Below, one piece after another: positions 1 through 7,068 of a stretch of DNA of 22,734 nucleotides. Position numbers and translations under genes: made by a program. Position 1 is the first letter of the stretch; the number at the start of each line of letters is the position of its first letter. This DNA comes from Fidelibacterota bacterium UBA1134 (GTDB lineage: Bacteria; Fidelibacterota; Marinisomatia; Marinisomatales; S15-B10). The DNA is taken from assembly GCA_002311975.1 (NCBI GenBank), contig DCAL01000113.1:1-22734 (forward strand). Direction: 5' to 3'. The notes under the pieces are model-generated. The model ran no database searches, had not been told where the DNA came from, and worked only from the letters and a program-made list of their open reading frames with translations.

Positions 1-510
1 ATGTTCAGCGGAAAAACGGAAGAACTTATCCGCCGCCTGCGAAGAGCCAAAATTGCAAAGCAGAAAGTTTCAATCTTCAAACCGAAGATCGATGACCGCT
101 TCAGTCTCAATCATATTGTTTCACACTCGAAACTGAAGATGGACTCTCTACCAGTTCCCAGTCCAAAAGATATCCTGAAGGAAGCTGAGTATGCGGATGT
201 GGTGGGAATTGATGAAGCGCAGTTTTTTGACAAAAGTCTCATTAATGTATGCAAAGAACTGGCGAAGCACAAGAAACGAGTCATCGTAGCCGGTCTCGAC
301 AAAGACTACAGAGGCGAACCGTTTGATCCAATCCCAGCTCTTCTGACTGAAGCGGAGTACATCACCAAAACGCTGGCCATCTGTATGATATGCGGAAATC
401 CAGCTAACTGTACCCAGCGTTTGACAGCAGATACTGAACAGGTTATTATTGGCGAAAGCGAGACTTATGAAGCCCGCTGCCGCAACTGTTATGAACCGCC
501 AGAGGATTGA
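1..510 (+). CDS. tdk: Thymidine kinase, type II (5' partial)
   Basis: Phosphorylates thymidine (and deoxyuridine) with ATP in the cytoplasmic salvage pathway. The visible part starts inside the P-loop: MFSGKTEELIRRLRRA is the second half of the family's GPMFSGK motif, so the ATG at base 1 is an internal Met and roughly 15-20 N-terminal residues lie upstream of the window. DEAQFF (residues 71-76) is the Walker B segment with the likely catalytic Glu72. GLDKDYRGEPF (98-108) is the conserved substrate-side segment. Cys128/Cys131 and Cys160/Cys163 form the structural zinc site of type II enzymes. The stop overlaps the start of the nucleoside transporter, so uptake and phosphorylation are probably co-expressed. 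Family identity is clear; only the start is missing. Confidence 0.95.
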   Translation: MFSGKTEELIRRLRRAKIAKQKVSIFKPKIDDRFSLNHIVSHSKLKMDSLPVPSPKDILKEAEYADVVGIDEAQFFDKSLINVCKELAKHKKRVIVAGLDKDYRGEPFDPIPALLTEAEYITKTLAICMICGNPANCTQRLTADTEQVIIGESETYEARCRNCYEPPED

Positions 511-1727
511 TGGGTAGACTCACGGGTCTTCTGGGTATTGTTGTGCTACTGGGTATCGCCTACGCCATGTCGAACAATCGCGGCGCCATCTCAAAACGGA
601 TTGTGCTGTGGGGGCTGGGACTGCAGCTCCTTTTCGCCCTCTTCATCCTGAAGACGCCTATGGGTCAACCGTTCTTTTCCGCTGTGGACATTGTTATAAG
701 GAAACTATTGAGTTTTTCAGATGCAGGCAGCGACTTCCTTTTCAAGTCGTTTGGAGCAGGAACTGTTGAAGCTCCACTCATGAACTTCGCCTTTCGCATC
801 CTTCCCACAATCATCTTCTTCTCATCACTTATGGCCGTCCTCTACCATCTAGGAATTATGCAGTGGATCATCCGGTGGATTGCCAGAGGCATGCAGAAAA
901 CCATGGGCACCAGCGGCTCAGAAACATTAAGCGTCTCCGCAAACATCTTCGTGGGACAGACAGAGTCTCCGCTTATGGTCCGGCCTTTCATACAAGGCAT
1001 GACCAAGTCAGAACTGATGGCGGTCATGACGGGCGGATTTGCCACCGTCGCGGGAGGCGTAATGGCTATCTATGTAAAGATGTTAAGCGATATGCCCGGC
1101 ATAGCGGGACATCTGATGGCCGCCTCCATCATGAGCGCCCCGGCGGCACTCGTCATGGCAAAAATAATTTTCCCGGAAACAGACAAATCTGAGACAGCAG
1201 GAGATATCAGAATCGAAGTAGAGAAGGAGGACGACAATTCCATGGAGGCTCTCGCCCGCGGAGCGACGGCCGGATTGAAACTGGCTGCCAACGTAGGCGC
1301 CATGCTGATTGCTTTTGTCGCTTTTATCGCCATGGTAAACGGCATTCTCGGGCTCATAGATCTGACCCTCCAGCAAATCCTCGGCTGGCTCTTCCAGCCA
1401 CTGGCATGGGCCATGGGAGCACCATGGGCAGAGGCGAATATCCTCGGGCAGCTCATGGGTGAGAAAATTGTTTTGACCGAGCTAATCGCTTACAGCGACC
1501 TGAGTGAACTCCGTGCTGCAGATGCCATCTCGGACAGGACCGCCATTATTGCCAGCTATGCCTTGTGTGGATTCGCAAACTTTGCATCCATCGGCATCCA
1601 GCTTGGCGGCATCGGTGGTATGGCTCCCGACAGAAGAAAAGACTTGGCTAAACTGGCAATGAAAGCGATGATCGCCGGCGCTCTGGCATCGTGGCTCACG
1701 GCAACTCTTGCCGGTATCCTGATTTGA
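510..1727 (+). CDS. Concentrative nucleoside transporter (CNT/NupC family)
   Basis: Inner-membrane, cation-coupled importer of nucleosides, 405 residues and highly hydrophobic. The binding-site signature GQTESP lies near residues 149-154. A second conserved segment, CGFANFASIGIQLGGIGG (about 350-367), carries the Asn and Ser that contact nucleoside in characterised CNTs. The N-terminal segments, an EAPLMNFAFRILP stretch and a helix-rich core fit the CNT architecture. I chose ATG 510 over TTG 507 because AGAGG (501-505) sits four bases before the ATG but only one base before the TTG. The ATG shares one base with the tdk stop (TGATG), which suggests translational coupling. The exact substrate (pyrimidine or purine nucleosides) cannot be read from sequence; the thymidine kinase neighbour favours thymidine among them. 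Confidence 0.93.
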   Translation: MGRLTGLLGIVVLLGIAYAMSNNRGAISKRIVLWGLGLQLLFALFILKTPMGQPFFSAVDIVIRKLLSFSDAGSDFLFKSFGAGTVEAPLMNFAFRILPTIIFFSSLMAVLYHLGIMQWIIRWIARGMQKTMGTSGSETLSVSANIFVGQTESPLMVRPFIQGMTKSELMAVMTGGFATVAGGVMAIYVKMLSDMPGIAGHLMAASIMSAPAALVMAKIIFPETDKSETAGDIRIEVEKEDDNSMEALARGATAGLKLAANVGAMLIAFVAFIAMVNGILGLIDLTLQQILGWLFQPLAWAMGAPWAEANILGQLMGEKIVLTELIAYSDLSELRAADAISDRTAIIASYALCGFANFASIGIQLGGIGGMAPDRRKDLAKLAMKAMIAGALASWLTATLAGILI

Positions 1728-1747
1728 AAAGAGAGCATGATTTGACC

Positions 1748-2407
1748 ATGAGGCTGATACTGTTAGGTCCGCCGGGAATTGGCAAAGGAACTCAAGCAAG
1801 AATTCTGTCAAAGAAATTCTCTCTCCTTCACCTTTCCACGGGCGATATGCTGCGAGACGAAATTTTCCGCGAGACTGAACTGGGAATCCTCGCCAGATCA
1901 TACATCGACGACGGCAATCTTGTCCCCGATAAGGAGATGCTGGATATGATGACTCACCGCCTGAAACAGGAAGATGCCGAATCAGGATACATCCTCGACG
2001 GCTTTCCGAGAACTATCCCCCAAGCCGAGGGACTGGAAAAGATCCTCGACTTGATTCATCAGAAGCTTGACGTAGTGATTTCTCTCGAAGGCAGTGACGA
2101 CGTCCTGATAGAACGCCTGTCAAATCGCCGCACCTGTCCCGATTGCGGCCGGATTACAAACCTCATCTTCACTCCACCTGCCGTTGCCGGGAAGTGCGAT
2201 TCTTGCGGAGGAAAGCTCTATCAGCGCAATGATGACAGACCGGAGGTTATCCGTGAAAGACTTAAGGTTTACGAGGATCTGACCAGTCCACTGCTGAAGT
2301 ACTATTCATCCAGGGGACTTCTGAAAACTGTCAGCGGAGTCGCTACCGTCAAAGAAATCCGTGACAATATTCTAAGTGAACTCCAACATCAGCCCATGGA
2401 AGAATAA
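1748..2407 (+). CDS. adk: Adenylate kinase with zinc-type LID
   Basis: Interconverts ATP + AMP and 2 ADP in the cytoplasm. Length of 219 residues fits the long-form family. GPPGIGKGT (7-15) is the P-loop, STGDMLRDE (30-38) starts the AMP-binding region, and LDGFPRT (83-89) is the family signature. The LID has Cys130, Cys133, Cys150 and Cys153, the four-Cys zinc-binding form found in many Gram-positive and some diderm enzymes. The frame is open upstream to 1691, but residue 1 is set at ATG 1748 because the P-loop must lie close to the N-terminus. The gap to the transporter stop is 20 bases, with no strong ribosome-binding site (only a distant AAAAGAGAG). Dephospho-CoA kinase follows after one base. 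Confidence 0.96.
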   Translation: MRLILLGPPGIGKGTQARILSKKFSLLHLSTGDMLRDEIFRETELGILARSYIDDGNLVPDKEMLDMMTHRLKQEDAESGYILDGFPRTIPQAEGLEKILDLIHQKLDVVISLEGSDDVLIERLSNRRTCPDCGRITNLIFTPPAVAGKCDSCGGKLYQRNDDRPEVIRERLKVYEDLTSPLLKYYSSRGLLKTVSGVATVKEIRDNILSELQHQPMEE

Positions 2408-2408
2408 C

Positions 2409-3002
2409 ATGCTCAAAGTAGGAGTAACCGGAGGAATCGGAACTGGAAAGAGCGTGGCCAGCAATCGGATGGCTCAGCTGGGCGCATTCGTGTTTGATGC
2501 GGACACAGAAGCCAAGGAAATTCTAAGAACGAACAAGAATGTTCAGACAGACCTGATCGAGGAATTCGGGACGGATATTCTCAATCCTGACGGCACCATC
2601 AACGAGAAGAAACTGGCTGTAACGGCCTTTGCAAACGAAGAGAATCAGGCTGTTCTCAACGCTATCATTCACCCTTACGTTTTCGAAGCAATCGATAAAA
2701 AATTCGATGAGTTGGAGAAGCAGAGCAAAACGTCCGTTTTTATCGTGGATGCAGCTCTGATTTATGAATCGGGGCTTGATCAGCGCATCGACTACGTCAT
2801 CGTGGTGACAGCCCATTACGGCGTCCGGATGCAACGCACCATCCAACGTGGAAGACTGGATCGGCGGGAAATTCAGAAGCGTATGGACCTTCAACTCCCG
2901 GAAGAGTCAAAAATCGGCATGTCTGATTATGTTATCGATAATAACGGTACCGAAGAGGATCTGATTAAACAGGTAGATGATATCTACAAGGCATTGATAT
3001 AA
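2409..3002 (+). CDS. coaE: Dephospho-CoA kinase
   Basis: Last step of coenzyme A synthesis: phosphorylates the 3'-hydroxyl of dephospho-CoA with ATP. The 197-residue length is typical. GVTGGIGTGKS (5-15) is the P-loop, FDADTEAKEIL (about 33-43) the substrate-side aspartate motif, and VDAALIYESG (about 113-122) the conserved segment near the active site. RLDRREIQKRM in the C-terminal third is the usual LID-like stretch. The start at ATG 2409 has GGAAG (2398-2402) six bases upstream, and the gene begins one base after the adk stop, so it is almost certainly co-transcribed with adk. An upstream in-frame ATG at 2376 would overlap adk by 32 bases and add residues not typical of the family. Confidence 0.95.
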   Translation: MLKVGVTGGIGTGKSVASNRMAQLGAFVFDADTEAKEILRTNKNVQTDLIEEFGTDILNPDGTINEKKLAVTAFANEENQAVLNAIIHPYVFEAIDKKFDELEKQSKTSVFIVDAALIYESGLDQRIDYVIVVTAHYGVRMQRTIQRGRLDRREIQKRMDLQLPEESKIGMSDYVIDNNGTEEDLIKQVDDIYKALI

Positions 3003-3003
3003 T
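2995..3003 (+). promoter_or_regulatory. Possible extended -10 promoter
   Basis: TGATATAAT matches the extended -10 consensus (TG-N-TATAAT) and overlaps the coaE stop. No good -35 hexamer lies 16-17 bases upstream, which is allowed for extended -10 promoters. It would place a start about 75 bases ahead of the transporter gene at 3087. A chance match in a short motif is quite possible. Confidence 0.3.
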
Positions 3004-3086
3004 CTGTTCACTTCGATGCTTGCGGCGTCCGTGCCTGCCAGAATCTCCATCCGATAACTCAAGAGAGCAACAACCTGTCTGAGCTG

Positions 3087-5279
3087 ATGAGTTCATCCAA
3101 ACGCTTCGGCACTTTCGAGGGTGTTTTCATGCCCACAATCCTCACCATCCTCGGCGCCATCATGTACCTCAGGCTCGGATGGGTGGTAGGCAATGCCGGC
3201 TTCGGCGGCGCACTCATCATCATCCTGCTGGCGAAACTCGTCACCGTCACCACGGGCCTCGCCATCGCCTCCATGGCTTCCAACATCAAGATCGGCGCGG
3301 GCGGATCGTACGCTATCATATCAAGATCCCTCGGCCTCGAAATAGGAGGTGCTATCGGCATTCCGCTTTATCTCTCTCAAGCCCTGGGCGCTTCCATGTA
3401 TATCATCGGCTTCACGGAGGGGTGGCTCGCCATTTTCCCTCAACACGATCCGTTCCAGGTAGCATCCGCTGTTCTCCTGATGCTACTGACGCTCTCACTC
3501 ATCAGCGCCAAGGCCGCCATGAAGGTCCAGTACATCATCATGTTTCTCATTGTCTCTTCACTAATCTCCTTTTTTATGGGCAAAGGGGACGGCGCCACTG
3601 AAATCTCCTTGTGGGGAGGTTCTGAGGCTGCACCTTTCTGGACTGTCTTCGCCATCTTCTTCCCAGCCGTCACCGGCATTGAAGCGGGAGCCGCCATGTC
3701 CGGCGATCTCAAGGACCCGAAAAGAAGCCTCTCCGTTGGACTTCTTTCTTCCATCGCCATCTCTTTTGTCGTCTATGTGGCTCTGGCGTTCTGGATGGAT
3801 TACACCATTTCCGCTGCGGCACTGAGATCAGACTACACCATTATGATAAGCGTCGCCAGATGGGAGTGGATTGTGGTAGCCGCACTCCTGGGCGCCACCC
3901 TTTCATCGGCGCTGGGGAGCATCATCGGCGGTCCGAGAACACTCATGGCGCTGGGGCAGCACAGGGTAGTCCCTCTGGGAAGATTCCTCGCTCAGCAGAG
4001 TAAGAACGGAGAACCGAGGATTGCCATATTGACTACGGGTGTGATCATAGAACTGGGGCTCCTTCTGGGCGACCTCAACACCATTGCACCCCTGCTCACC
4101 ATGTTTTTCCTGATCACTTACGGAACCATCAATCTGGTGGTCTTCATCGAAAAGAAAATCGGCATCACCAGCTACCGCCCCAGCTTCGATATTCCCTTGA
4201 TCATCCCCTTGATTGGCACGCTCTGGTGCGGGACAGCCATGTTTCTGATCAATCCCCTCTTCGGATCAGCCGCTGTGGTGATTATCGTACTCGTCTATCT
4301 CTGGCAGATCCGTCTCGGCCACCAGGCGCCGTGGGGAGACGTCCGGTCAGGTATTTTCGTTGCCATTGCCGAGTGGGCCGTCAGGATGGCGGGAAGAATG
4401 CCTGCCAGCAGCAAATCGTGGAAGCCCAACTTTATGGTTCCCGTGGAAGAGCCCGAACAGTGGCAAGAGAGGATAAAGCTGGTGCGAAATATAGTCTTCC
4501 CGAAAGGGAGTGTTACAGCTTTCAGTGTACGCGTTTTGGAAAGCGGAATGCGGCACAGGATTGGTCAGATGGTGGATCACCTGTTGAGCCGAAGTGCGAA
4601 CGGCGCTGGCCTGCCCGATACCTCCGAGGAGCTCCAAAACGATCTGGCCACATTGATCAATCCTCTGAAGGAGGAAGGCATACTTACGGCGGCTACGGTG
4701 ATAGAGGCCAATCACTTTATTGAAGGGATCAGTGTCGTCACTCAGTCATTCAAGGGTATGCCGCTGCCGCCCAATGTCATGTTCGTCTCCATGAGCAATG
4801 ACAGGACCAAAGACCAACGTCTGAAGCAGTTGCTGGCGATTGCGGTCAGAGAGGAGCTGGGCATCATAGTCCTGCGGTGGCATCCTGAGGAGGGGTTCCG
4901 CGAGGAGAAGACCATTAACCTCTGGATGAGAGGACGATCCCCCAACAGGAACCTTTCGATCCTGACCGCCCTTCAATTGGAAAGGAACTGGAACGGCACT
5001 CTACGCTTGGTGCGGATGGTTGCCGATCAGTCCGAAGTCGCCAAAGCGTCAAGAGGTCTGCAGGCTATCGCTAGGCGCGGCCGGCTTCCGCTGGATGCGG
5101 AAAATGTAGTTGTCATCGGACGATTCCCCGAAGACCTTCAGAAGATACTCGCGGCCGACTTGAATATCTTCGGTATTCCGGTGGACTTAGAGGTCGATGC
5201 TCTGCATGAAATTGCCGCCGCCACAGATACAGCGTGTCTCTTCATAAAGGATTCTGGACACGAGAGCGCGCTGGTCTGA
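3087..5279 (+). CDS. SLC12/CCC-type cation-chloride cotransporter-like permease
   Basis: Large inner-membrane transporter of the APC superfamily, 730 residues. The N-terminal half (about residues 13-430) holds around 12 hydrophobic helices. It opens with FEGVFMPTILTILGAIMYLR, the typical first helix of the cation-chloride cotransporter (SLC12, TC 2.A.30) family, followed by GAGGSYAIISRSLG and the later ALGSIIGGPRTLMALG segment. The C-terminal 280-300 residues are soluble and presumably cytoplasmic, as in eukaryotic and archaeal CCC proteins. Family knowledge suggests Na+/K+/Cl- symport, but bacterial members are poorly characterised and an amino acid substrate is not excluded. The gene is separated by 84 bases from coaE and may have its own promoter. 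It ends 8 bases from a convergent gene. Confidence 0.85.
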   Translation: MSSSKRFGTFEGVFMPTILTILGAIMYLRLGWVVGNAGFGGALIIILLAKLVTVTTGLAIASMASNIKIGAGGSYAIISRSLGLEIGGAIGIPLYLSQALGASMYIIGFTEGWLAIFPQHDPFQVASAVLLMLLTLSLISAKAAMKVQYIIMFLIVSSLISFFMGKGDGATEISLWGGSEAAPFWTVFAIFFPAVTGIEAGAAMSGDLKDPKRSLSVGLLSSIAISFVVYVALAFWMDYTISAAALRSDYTIMISVARWEWIVVAALLGATLSSALGSIIGGPRTLMALGQHRVVPLGRFLAQQSKNGEPRIAILTTGVIIELGLLLGDLNTIAPLLTMFFLITYGTINLVVFIEKKIGITSYRPSFDIPLIIPLIGTLWCGTAMFLINPLFGSAAVVIIVLVYLWQIRLGHQAPWGDVRSGIFVAIAEWAVRMAGRMPASSKSWKPNFMVPVEEPEQWQERIKLVRNIVFPKGSVTAFSVRVLESGMRHRIGQMVDHLLSRSANGAGLPDTSEELQNDLATLINPLKEEGILTAATVIEANHFIEGISVVTQSFKGMPLPPNVMFVSMSNDRTKDQRLKQLLAIAVREELGIIVLRWHPEEGFREEKTINLWMRGRSPNRNLSILTALQLERNWNGTLRLVRMVADQSEVAKASRGLQAIARRGRLPLDAENVVVIGRFPEDLQKILAADLNIFGIPVDLEVDALHEIAAATDTACLFIKDSGHESALV

Positions 5280-5292
5280 CGGACGGGTCAGA
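5275..5292. terminator. Hairpin spanning two convergent stop codons
   Basis: TCTGAC (5275-5280) and GTCAGA (5287-5292) form a perfect 6-bp inverted repeat with a 6-base loop. The arms include the TGA stops of both the + strand transporter gene and the - strand gene ending at 5288. Position suits a shared bidirectional terminator, but no T-tract follows on either side, so function is unproven. Confidence 0.35.
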
Positions 5293-5836
5293 AGAGCCGG
5301 TGGTAGCGGAAGCGATCCATCCCCCGCGGCGGGCCGAGAACTTCCCTCAATACGATGACATCCTGCAGATTCTGAGAATTACGGATGAACCGTCCGATGT
5401 CACGCCGGACACGTCGTGGTACTGCCTTGGCTCTTCTCCTGGCCTCCCTTGACTCCTGCAAGGAGTCTATTTCATCCCCCAATTGAAACTGTAGAGGATC
5501 TAAGGCTGGAGATTCTGAAAGCGGCGGTTTCTCACTCGGCGCCACTTCATCAGATAACTCTAGCCCTTCCCTGAGCGACCTCTCCTCCTCAGCCTGCAGA
5601 TCTTCTTCGAAGGCCTCTTCACTCCTCTCCTCTTGAAGAAGATCGAGGAGTCCCAGGTCCTTCATCCACTTGGGAATTGATTCTGGCGCCTGCTCTTCTC
5701 CGTGGCGCTCCGGCTGAGGTTGCTGCTCACTACCCGGCCTCGGCAGACCGCGGCGAGCCTCCTCCTTCTTCTTCTTTCTCAACCATCGAGAAACGAGAAA
5801 GAATATGAGCAGTATTATCCAGTAGTTGATTTCCAC
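5288..5836 (-). CDS. Membrane-anchored charged protein downstream of floA
   Basis: Function not recognised. The 182-residue protein has one N-terminal membrane helix (about residues 4-18, WIILLIFFLVSRW) followed at once by a basic stop-transfer run (RKKKKEE). A long, mostly acidic, low-complexity region follows (Glu, Gln, Pro and Ser rich, about 28-130), then a basic C-terminus. The last 40 residues (RFIRNSQNLQDVIVLREVLG then PPRG) look folded and resemble the short 'lREiLgpPr' tail seen in small hypothetical proteins of several phyla. The start is GTG 5836, six bases after the floA stop, so it is very likely in the floA operon. It occupies the place that yqfB takes in Bacillus but is not similar in length. 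It may be a partner of the flotillin scaffold; that is inference from position only. Confidence 0.75.
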   Translation of the reverse strand: MEINYWIILLIFFLVSRWLRKKKKEEARRGLPRPGSEQQPQPERHGEEQAPESIPKWMKDLGLLDLLQEERSEEAFEEDLQAEEERSLREGLELSDEVAPSEKPPLSESPALDPLQFQLGDEIDSLQESREARRRAKAVPRRVRRDIGRFIRNSQNLQDVIVLREVLGPPRGMDRFRYHRLF

Positions 5837-5842
5837 TTGGGG

Positions 5843-6856
5843 TTATTTCTCCGCAGGACGCTCAGCGGATCCCGCTCCTCCCTTTTCACCGCTTCCTGAT
5901 ATGGAATCTCTCATACCGGTATCAGCCTGGATGTTGCGCATGGTGTAATAGTCCATGATACCAAGATTGCCTTCACGGAAAGCCTGCGCCATAGCCTTGG
6001 GCACTTGGGCTTCCGCCGCCACTACTTTAGCACGCATCTCGGCAACCCGGGCGATCATCTCCTGTTCCTGCGCTACCGCCATAGCACGGCGTGTCTCGGC
6101 ACGGGCCTGAGCCACCTGCAGATCCGCCTCCGCCTGATCGGCCTGAAGGTGTGCGCCTACATTCTTGCCCACGTCTACATCGGCAATATCGATGCTGAGG
6201 ATCTCAAAAGCCGTTCCGGCATCGAGGCCCTTATCCAGCACGAACTTGGAGATGGAGTCAGGATTCTCCAGTACATCTTTGTACGATTCAGAGGAACCGA
6301 TGGCGCTGACGATACCTTCACCCACGCGGGCGATGATGGTCTCATCGGTGGCGCCGCCCACCAGACCAGGGATGTTCGTCCGCACCGTCACACGCGCGCG
6401 CGCTTTTACCTCAATGCCGTCTCTGGCCACGGCTGCCAGCGTCCCGTCGGTGGGAGCATCAATCACCTTGGGGTATACCGAAGTTTCAACGGCTGTTTTG
6501 ATATCGCGGCCCGCAAGATCGATGGCGGTGGCGGTGGCGAAATCGAGCTGAATCTTGGCCTTTTCCGCTGCAATGAGCGAAAACACCACATTTGGAACGT
6601 TGCCGCCTGCAAGATAGTGCGTTTCCAACATACCGGTAAAAACTTGTTCCAGACCGGCCTTGTGCAAGTTGATGATTCCGTCCACAATCAGGCGGGGCGA
6701 AATCTTCCGCAATCGCATCCGGATGAGATCAATGATGGTGATCCTGCCGACGCCCAGAGAAACTACAGCCTGCAGCCACAAACCGAGCGGTACGAAATAG
6801 AACAGCAGACCCAGAAATACAATGATCATGCCTAACAGAATGAATGGTGTAAACAT
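5843..6856 (-). CDS. floA: Flotillin-like protein FloA
   Basis: Membrane scaffold protein of the SPFH/YqfA family, which organises functional membrane microdomains. At 337 residues it matches the family (about 330). An N-terminal hydrophobic hairpin (about 3-35) anchors it. The SPFH domain follows, with the highly conserved stretches LIRMRLRKI, HYLAGGNV, DLAGRDIKTAVETSV and ARVTVRTNI. An Ala/Glu-rich coiled-coil (about 235-300, DQAEADLQVAQARAETRRAM) and the C-terminal segment GIMDYYTMRNIQADT match FloA closely. ATG 6856 has a perfect AGGAGG (6861-6866) four bases upstream. It lies downstream of nfeD, as in the yqeZ-yqfA pair of Bacillus, but with a 212-base gap that may hold a separate promoter. 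Confidence 0.95.
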   Translation of the reverse strand: MFTPFILLGMIIVFLGLLFYFVPLGLWLQAVVSLGVGRITIIDLIRMRLRKISPRLIVDGIINLHKAGLEQVFTGMLETHYLAGGNVPNVVFSLIAAEKAKIQLDFATATAIDLAGRDIKTAVETSVYPKVIDAPTDGTLAAVARDGIEVKARARVTVRTNIPGLVGGATDETIIARVGEGIVSAIGSSESYKDVLENPDSISKFVLDKGLDAGTAFEILSIDIADVDVGKNVGAHLQADQAEADLQVAQARAETRRAMAVAQEQEMIARVAEMRAKVVAAEAQVPKAMAQAFREGNLGIMDYYTMRNIQADTGMRDSISGSGEKGGAGSAERPAEK

Positions 6857-6860
6857 ATTA

Positions 6861-6866
6861 CCTCCT
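6861..6866 (-). promoter_or_regulatory. Strong ribosome-binding site of floA
   Basis: AGGAGG on the minus strand, four bases before ATG 6856. It is one of only two full consensus Shine-Dalgarno hexamers noted in the window (the other precedes skp), suggesting high expression of the flotillin. Confidence 0.7.
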
Positions 6867-6869
6867 AAT

Positions 6870-6993
6870 CTGATTAATTCCCCGAAAGAATCGGGATTTC
6901 TAACATCAGCTTTGCTTGACTATCAACTAATCCGTGGTTATTCACGAACACAATGAAAAAATACTCCCTGAATCATTCACTGGAATTAATCAG
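6870..6993. repeat. 12-bp inverted repeat in the nfeD-floA gap
   Basis: CTGATTAATTCC (6870-6881) and GGAATTAATCAG (6982-6993) are perfect reverse complements about 100 bases apart. Smaller palindromes lie inside: CCCGA/TCGGG around 6882-6895, CGTG/CACG at 6933-6946, and TGAATCATTCA at 6969-6979. The right arm is not within any gene. It could be a folded leader of the floA transcript, or the remnant of a tiny MITE-like element. No flanking duplication was seen. Confidence 0.4.
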
Positions 6994-7068
6994 GTTGGTC
7001 TGTCTGATAAAAACTTGATTGTTCAACACTTAGTAGGTAACCATCCAGACTATCATGAATTATTTAGT

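Noticed and set aside
1..3. ATG at base 1 as the thymidine kinase start
   Set aside because: It is the internal Met of the GPMFSGK P-loop; the true start must lie upstream of the window.
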